From: Streptomyces avermitilis MA-4680 = NBRC 14893
Lineage (GTDB): Bacteria; Actinomycetota; Actinomycetes; Streptomycetales; Streptomycetaceae
Assembly: GCF_000009765.2 (NCBI RefSeq)
Contig: NC_003155.5
Coordinates: forward strand, 6,262,001-6,326,000
DNA: 64,000 bases
Direction of reading: 5' to 3'
The notes under the pieces were generated by a model. That model did not search any database, was not told the DNA's origin, and worked only from the letters and a program-made list of their open reading frames with translations. Shown in pieces: positions 60,057-64,000 of the stretch. Positions within the stretch are counted from its first letter, which is position 1. Every line of letters begins with the position of its first letter. The position numbers and the translations under genes were made by a program.

Positions 60057-60722
60057 ATGTCCGACCGGGAGCGTTCCTCCGGTAACGGTCGTCTGCTGAT
60101 GGGCATCTCCTGGGCGGTGCTGCTGCTCGGACTGTGGCTGTGGGGCCGGCAGGTGACCGACGTACCGCCGGGGATGTCCGCGCGGACCACCGGGGACGTG
60201 GCGGCGGTCGGGCGGCCGCTCGAAGTGGAACTGCCGCACTCCGCCGAACCGCTCGGGGAGGCGCTGCCGCAGCGCGTCGACATCCCGGCGATGGGCGTGC
60301 AGGCCCCCGTGGTGGCGCGCGGCCTCGACGGGCACGGCGCCGTGCAGCCACCGCCGTTCGACCAGCCGGGAGTCGTCGGCTGGTACGCGGCCGGGGTGAA
60401 ACCCGGGGCGGCCGGGACCGCCCTCTTCGTGGGGCACGTCGACACCGAGACCCGGCCCGCCATTTTCTACAAGCTCAGCACGCTGCGGCCCGGCGACGCG
60501 GTCCGGGTGGTCCGTGACGACGGCCGGGTCGCCGAGTTCACCGTGGACGACGTACAGGTCCTCGCCCGCGACCGCTTCGACGCCCAGCAGGCCTACGGAC
60601 CGAGAAAGCCGGGCCGGGCCGAACTGCGGATGATCACCTGCGGCGGTTCCTTCGACCGCGACAGCGGCGGCTACACGGCGAACGTGGTGGTCAACGCCTA
60701 CCTGACGGGCAGCGGACCGTAG
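60057..60722 (+). CDS. Class F sortase
   Basis: 221 aa. N-terminal membrane helix (LLMGISWAVLLLGLWLW), sortase core with PPPFDQPGVVGWYAAG, ALFVGHVDTETRPAIFYKL (His) and LRMITCGGSFDRDSGGYTANVVV (Cys and Arg). The CGG-type active site and missing class E tail identify class F. Membrane-bound, extracytoplasmic. ATG 60057 or GTG 60048 may start it. Confidence 0.9.
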   Translation: MSDRERSSGNGRLLMGISWAVLLLGLWLWGRQVTDVPPGMSARTTGDVAAVGRPLEVELPHSAEPLGEALPQRVDIPAMGVQAPVVARGLDGHGAVQPPPFDQPGVVGWYAAGVKPGAAGTALFVGHVDTETRPAIFYKLSTLRPGDAVRVVRDDGRVAEFTVDDVQVLARDRFDAQQAYGPRKPGRAELRMITCGGSFDRDSGGYTANVVVNAYLTGSGP

Positions 60723-61048
60723 CGGCTCGCGCACACGTACCTGGCCCGGCCGACGGCCCGCTCCCCCCGGGGCCGCCGACCGGACCGGTCCTCGACCGCG
60801 CGCGCACGGGCTGCGGGAGTAACCCGGCGTCGGCGCGGGAGGTGTGGGGGTCGATCCAGGTGTCGCGGATGGCGCGAACAGGCCGGGGGCCAGGGCTGTC
60901 GGGGGCCACTCTAGAACGTATGAGCGCTGCGGCCTAGGGGGCGTTCGGGGCTGTAACAGCTCACCGACAAGGGTTGATTGTCGCCTTCGGTGACGCAACA
61001 CCTATGTCAGGATTGAGACTTCGGGCAGTACACCCAAGGGGGAGTTGG
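60723..61048. other. Promoter region of the GH6 gene
   Basis: About 325 bp. Contains a GCTGTAACAGC palindrome near 60950 and an AT-richer stretch just upstream of the start. No terminator was seen after the sortase gene. Confidence 0.4.
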
Positions 61049-62065
61049 ATGTACGGGAAGAGGGGGGCCGGGGCACTGGCGGCCGTGGCGTTGGCGGGGG
61101 CCGCGCTGCTGCTGGCGGGGTGTTCCGCTCCCGAGGACAACAGCAAGAAGGGCGGCGGGGGCGCTGACATCGCGCAGCGGCCGAAAGGCTCGGACCCGTT
61201 CTGGGTCAACCCCGAGGGGAACGCGGCCGAGCAGCTCGCCACCTACGCGAGAGCGGGCAGGAAGGACGACGCCGAGCAAATCCGGAAGATAGCGGAGCAG
61301 CCGACGGGGGAGTGGATCGGGCCGGAGAACCCGGAAGCGGAGGCGCGCGGTTACACGGAGGCCGCGGAGAAGGCGGACCGCACCGCGCTCCTCGTCCTCT
61401 ACAACATTCCGCACCGCGACTGCGGGCAGTTCTCGCAGGGCGGCGCCGCGGACGGCGACGCGTACCGGGCCTGGATCGACGGCGTGACCAAGGGCATCGG
61501 GGACCGGAACACGACGGTGGTCCTGGAGCCGGACGCGCTGCTGCACATCGTCGACGGCTGCACGCCGGACGAGTTCCACGAGGAGCGCTACGACCTGCTC
61601 AAGGGCGCGATCGCCAAGCTCGGAGCGCTGAAGAACACCAAGGTCTACCTGGACGCGGGCAACGCGGGCTGGGGCCACCCCGACCAGATCTTCCAGCCGC
61701 TCCAGCGGGCGGGCGTCGACCGGGCCGACGGCTTCGCGGTCAACGTCTCCAACTTCTACACGACGCGGGACTCCATCGCGTACGGCAAGCAGCTGTCGGC
61801 GAAGGTCGGCGACAAGCACTTCGTGATCGACACGAGCCGCAACGGCAACGGGCCGTACACGGCGGGCAAGGCGGACGAGAACTGGTGCAACCCGCCGGGG
61901 CGGGCGCTGGGCGAGACCCCGTCCACGAAGACGGCCGATCCGCTGGTGGACGCGTATGTGTGGGTCAAACGCCCGGGCGAGTCGGACGGCACGTGCAAGG
62001 GCGGCCCGAAGGCGGGCGAGTGGTGGTCCGACTATGCGCTGAAGCTGGCCCGCGCGTCCAAGTAG
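61049..62065 (+). CDS. cslZ: GH6 endoglucanase lipoprotein, CslZ-like
   Basis: 338 aa. Lipobox LLLAGCSAP at about residue 28. GH6 features: TALLVLYNIPHRDCGQFS with the catalytic-loop Asp, VVLEPDALLHIVDGC with the acid Asp, and FVIDTSRNGNGPY near the base loop. Hydrolyses beta-1,4-glucan at the cell surface. It is adjacent to glxA, as in the S. coelicolor cslA-glxA-cslZ locus that makes and processes the hyphal-tip glucan. ATG 61049 follows GGGGGAG. Confidence 0.9.
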   Translation: MYGKRGAGALAAVALAGAALLLAGCSAPEDNSKKGGGGADIAQRPKGSDPFWVNPEGNAAEQLATYARAGRKDDAEQIRKIAEQPTGEWIGPENPEAEARGYTEAAEKADRTALLVLYNIPHRDCGQFSQGGAADGDAYRAWIDGVTKGIGDRNTTVVLEPDALLHIVDGCTPDEFHEERYDLLKGAIAKLGALKNTKVYLDAGNAGWGHPDQIFQPLQRAGVDRADGFAVNVSNFYTTRDSIAYGKQLSAKVGDKHFVIDTSRNGNGPYTAGKADENWCNPPGRALGETPSTKTADPLVDAYVWVKRPGESDGTCKGGPKAGEWWSDYALKLARASK

Positions 62066-62072
62066 CCAGTAG

Positions 62073-62130
62073 GTGACGGGTAGCTCGTACGTGACGGGTT
62101 GCCCGTACGAGACGGGAAGCCCGTACGTGA
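62073..62130. repeat. 18-bp tandem repeats after the GH6 stop codon
   Basis: Three units (62073-62090, 62091-62108, 62109-62126) of the type GTGACGGGTTGCCCGTAC, leading into the terminator. Confidence 0.85.
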
Positions 62131-62169
62131 CTGGGGGCGCCCTCCGCTGCGGAGGGCGCCCCCAGTCAC
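62127..62169. terminator. Very strong bidirectional terminator between cslZ and glxA
   Basis: Perfect 20-bp stem (62127-62146 with 62150-62169) with a 3-nt loop. Confidence 0.92.
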
Positions 62170-62185
62170 GTATGAGCGCGGGAGG

Positions 62186-64000
62186 TCAGGGAACCCGCAC
62201 CCACTGGGCCTTGCTCGGGGTCCCCTGGTCGTCCGTCACGAACAGCATGTACCAGCCGGATTCGACCAGGTTGCGGTTCTTCGGGACGGTCACCGTGATG
62301 CCGTCCTTCGACTTCTTGAAGTCCAGCGCGATCGACCGCTGGTCCACGTCCGTGACGTGCGTGGACGCGCTCGGGCGGATCAGGCGCGCCGTCTTGATGG
62401 ACGACGCGTGCGCCGACTTGAACGTGCCCGACGCCCCGCGTGCGAGGGTCCCCGGGCCGCCCGAGAGGGAGGGCCGTGAGTCCCGGTAGACGTACGGCGG
62501 GGTGTAGATCTCGATGCGCTGCTCGAACACGCCGGGCTTGGTGTTCGCCTTGTCCGCGTACAGCGAGTCGGAGCCGAAGAACATCACCCGGCCGTCGGGC
62601 AGCAGGATCGACCCCGAGTGGTAGTTGCGGCCCACCAGCGGGTCGGCGACGCGCTTGAAGCCGTTCGTCTTCGCGTCGTAGATCCGGGCCTGGAGGATGT
62701 TCGAGTCGCCGCGTCCGCGGTAGTCCTGCGAGCCGCCGGAGACCAGGACCGTGTCGTCGGGGAGGATCGAGGACTGCGGGTAGCGCGTGCCCTTCTCCAG
62801 CGTCGGCCCGTCCACGAAGCGCGGGTTCTTCGCCTTGAGGTCGATGAGCCGCGTCCGGTTGCTGGACAGCTTGGACTCGCCGACCCCGCCGCCCCCGACG
62901 ACCATGTACTTCTCGTCCTGCGCCGGCGGCAGCAGCACGGTCCCGGCCGTCTCCAGCATGTTCTTGTCGCTCAGCCCGGGGAGCTTGGTGAACTTGTTGC
63001 TCGCCAGGTCCCAGACGCCGGGGTCACGGCCCACGTCGTCAGGGCCGTATCCGGCGTTCGCGCCCGAGTAGAACAGCTCGCCGTTCTGCATCAGCGAGAT
63101 CGCCGGGTACGTCGGGAACTGCCGGACGCCCTTCGTGTACGTCCACTTCTTGGTCTTCGGGTCGAACACCTCGTTCTTGCCCGGCACCAGCTGACCGATC
63201 TCGTCCAGGCCGGAGAGGCTGAGGACCCTGCCGTCGGACAGGGTGGTCAGCGTCGGATACCAGCGGGCCTCGTTCATCGGGTCGACCTTGATGTACTTCT
63301 CGGCGACCGGGTCGAACTCGAAGGCGTCCCTGATCCCCTGGAAGTCCTTCTTGTCGAGGGCGAGCTTCTGGGCGATGCCGTAGGTGTTGCGGGCGCTCGC
63401 GCCGGCCAGGCCCCCGATGCGGTAGTTGTCCTGCGTGCCGGTCTCGTACTTCTGCCCGCTGCGCTGCGCCTCGACGTAGATGCGGCCGAGGCCCGGGTCG
63501 TTGCGCAGGAACCTGCCCGTCGCCTTGTCGAAGACCTTCTTCGCGCGCGGTACGAGCACCGGGTCCTTCGACACGAACGTCTTGCCGTTCCGCTTGCCGG
63601 TGAACGCGGTGCCCGCGGGCAGGGTGATCGGCTTGTCCGGGTTCTCGTTGTGGACGATCATCAGGCCGCCGGCCCTGGTGACGTCACCCTTCAGCTTCTC
63701 GTACCGCTTGGTGCCGCCCGCGATGAGCAGATTGCCGTTCGCGAGCTGTGTGTGGCCCGTGCAGAAGAGGTCCTTCGGCGTCGGGATCTTCTTGATGGTG
63801 CGCTTTTCCGGGTCCCAGATCCGGGTGTCGAACTTCTTCGCGTCGAAGTTGTCCTGGTTGTTGCCCGAGCCCGCGATCAGCAGGATCTTGCCCGTGTGCA
63901 GGAGCGCGGCGTGGATCGTGTTCAGCCGGTACTCCTCGGGGAAGTCGATGACGTCCCAGTGGCCGTTGGCGGCTTTGTACTCGGGCTTGTTGATCGTGTA
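62186..64000 (-). CDS. glxA: GlxA radical copper oxidase, 5' end beyond the window
   Basis: 605 C-terminal residues are visible; the frame is open to the window edge. Kelch repeats (LIAGGTKRYEKL, VLSLSGLDEIGQLV, VVGGGGVGESKL, VSGGSQDYRGRG), the cysteine segment KDLFCTGHTQLANG that carries the Cys of the Cys-Tyr cofactor, and a C-terminal DUF1929 domain (IYTPPYVYRDSRPSLSGGPG, STHVTDVDQRSI) identify a galactose-oxidase-type enzyme. In S. lividans and S. coelicolor GlxA acts with the synthase CslA at hyphal tips. cslA should lie just beyond the right edge. Confidence 0.93.
   Translation of the reverse strand, partial: YTINKPEYKAANGHWDVIDFPEEYRLNTIHAALLHTGKILLIAGSGNNQDNFDAKKFDTRIWDPEKRTIKKIPTPKDLFCTGHTQLANGNLLIAGGTKRYEKLKGDVTRAGGLMIVHNENPDKPITLPAGTAFTGKRNGKTFVSKDPVLVPRAKKVFDKATGRFLRNDPGLGRIYVEAQRSGQKYETGTQDNYRIGGLAGASARNTYGIAQKLALDKKDFQGIRDAFEFDPVAEKYIKVDPMNEARWYPTLTTLSDGRVLSLSGLDEIGQLVPGKNEVFDPKTKKWTYTKGVRQFPTYPAISLMQNGELFYSGANAGYGPDDVGRDPGVWDLASNKFTKLPGLSDKNMLETAGTVLLPPAQDEKYMVVGGGGVGESKLSSNRTRLIDLKAKNPRFVDGPTLEKGTRYPQSSILPDDTVLVSGGSQDYRGRGDSNILQARIYDAKTNGFKRVADPLVGRNYHSGSILLPDGRVMFFGSDSLYADKANTKPGVFEQRIEIYTPPYVYRDSRPSLSGGPGTLARGASGTFKSAHASSIKTARLIRPSASTHVTDVDQRSIALDFKKSKDGITVTVPKNRNLVESGWYMLFVTDDQGTPSKAQWVRVP

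Overview
The window is a GC-rich actinobacterial chromosome segment, almost certainly Streptomyces. Third codon positions are strongly G/C, and the gene content and order match, from memory, the S. coelicolor block running from about SCO2920 down to SCO2837: M6 protease, nicotinamidase/pncB, clpS, cysO-cysM, nagE2/nagE1/nagF, rph, rdgB, bcp, PBP, and cslZ/glxA. This assignment rests on recall and was not searched. Both edges cut genes: a secreted M6 protease at the left and the radical copper oxidase glxA at the right.

Layout. 1-6.2 kb: secreted protease, NAD salvage genes (pncA-like, pncB), ClpS adaptor and a DUF2017 protein. 6.5-10.2 kb: a CycA-like permease, then a cysteine-assembly locus: JAMM protease, cysteine-rich leader peptide, CysO sulfur carrier and CysM synthase. 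10.3-17.1 kb: a MazF-like protein, an MBL hydrolase, the N-acetylglucosamine PTS genes (nagE2, nagE1, nagF) with DasR-type dre operators, rph, a small lipoprotein, rdgB and tRNA-Leu(UAG). 17.3-22.2 kb: an alpha/beta hydrolase and TetR regulator sharing a 49-bp palindrome, a ProP-like transporter, Bcp peroxiredoxin, a DUF3618 protein and a GroES-like protein. 22.3-33.6 kb: a bifunctional PBP, a three-gene ABC exporter, a DUF1707 protein, an SGNH hydrolase, a DUF445 protein and an MFS transporter.

33.6-48.6 kb is the accessory part, with more XRE/DUF genes and, from about 38.8 kb, lower GC. It holds a peptidase-inhibitor/lipoprotein pair, two XRE-type cassettes (one with DUF6879 and an amber-interrupted partner, one with DUF397 and a divergent HATPase, as at whiJ-like loci), and a divergent pair that looks like DNA defence: an SRA-HNH endonuclease and a PLD-helicase-DUF3427 protein. 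48.8-64 kb returns to the core: a GH30-like galactanase, class E and class F sortases with an LAxTG surface protein, a second YidC, an FAH-family enzyme, a Gfo/Idh oxidoreductase opposite a ROK regulator, a HAD phosphatase, and the GH6 glucanase (CslZ) and GlxA of the tip-glucan locus.

Two sequence-level themes recur. First, about a dozen genes have short tandem repeats (8-34 bp units) starting on or just after the stop codon, and in two cases the array also encodes the N-terminus of the next gene. Second, many genes have a TANNNT -10 box 6-8 nt before the start codon and no Shine-Dalgarno sequence, so they are probably leaderless.
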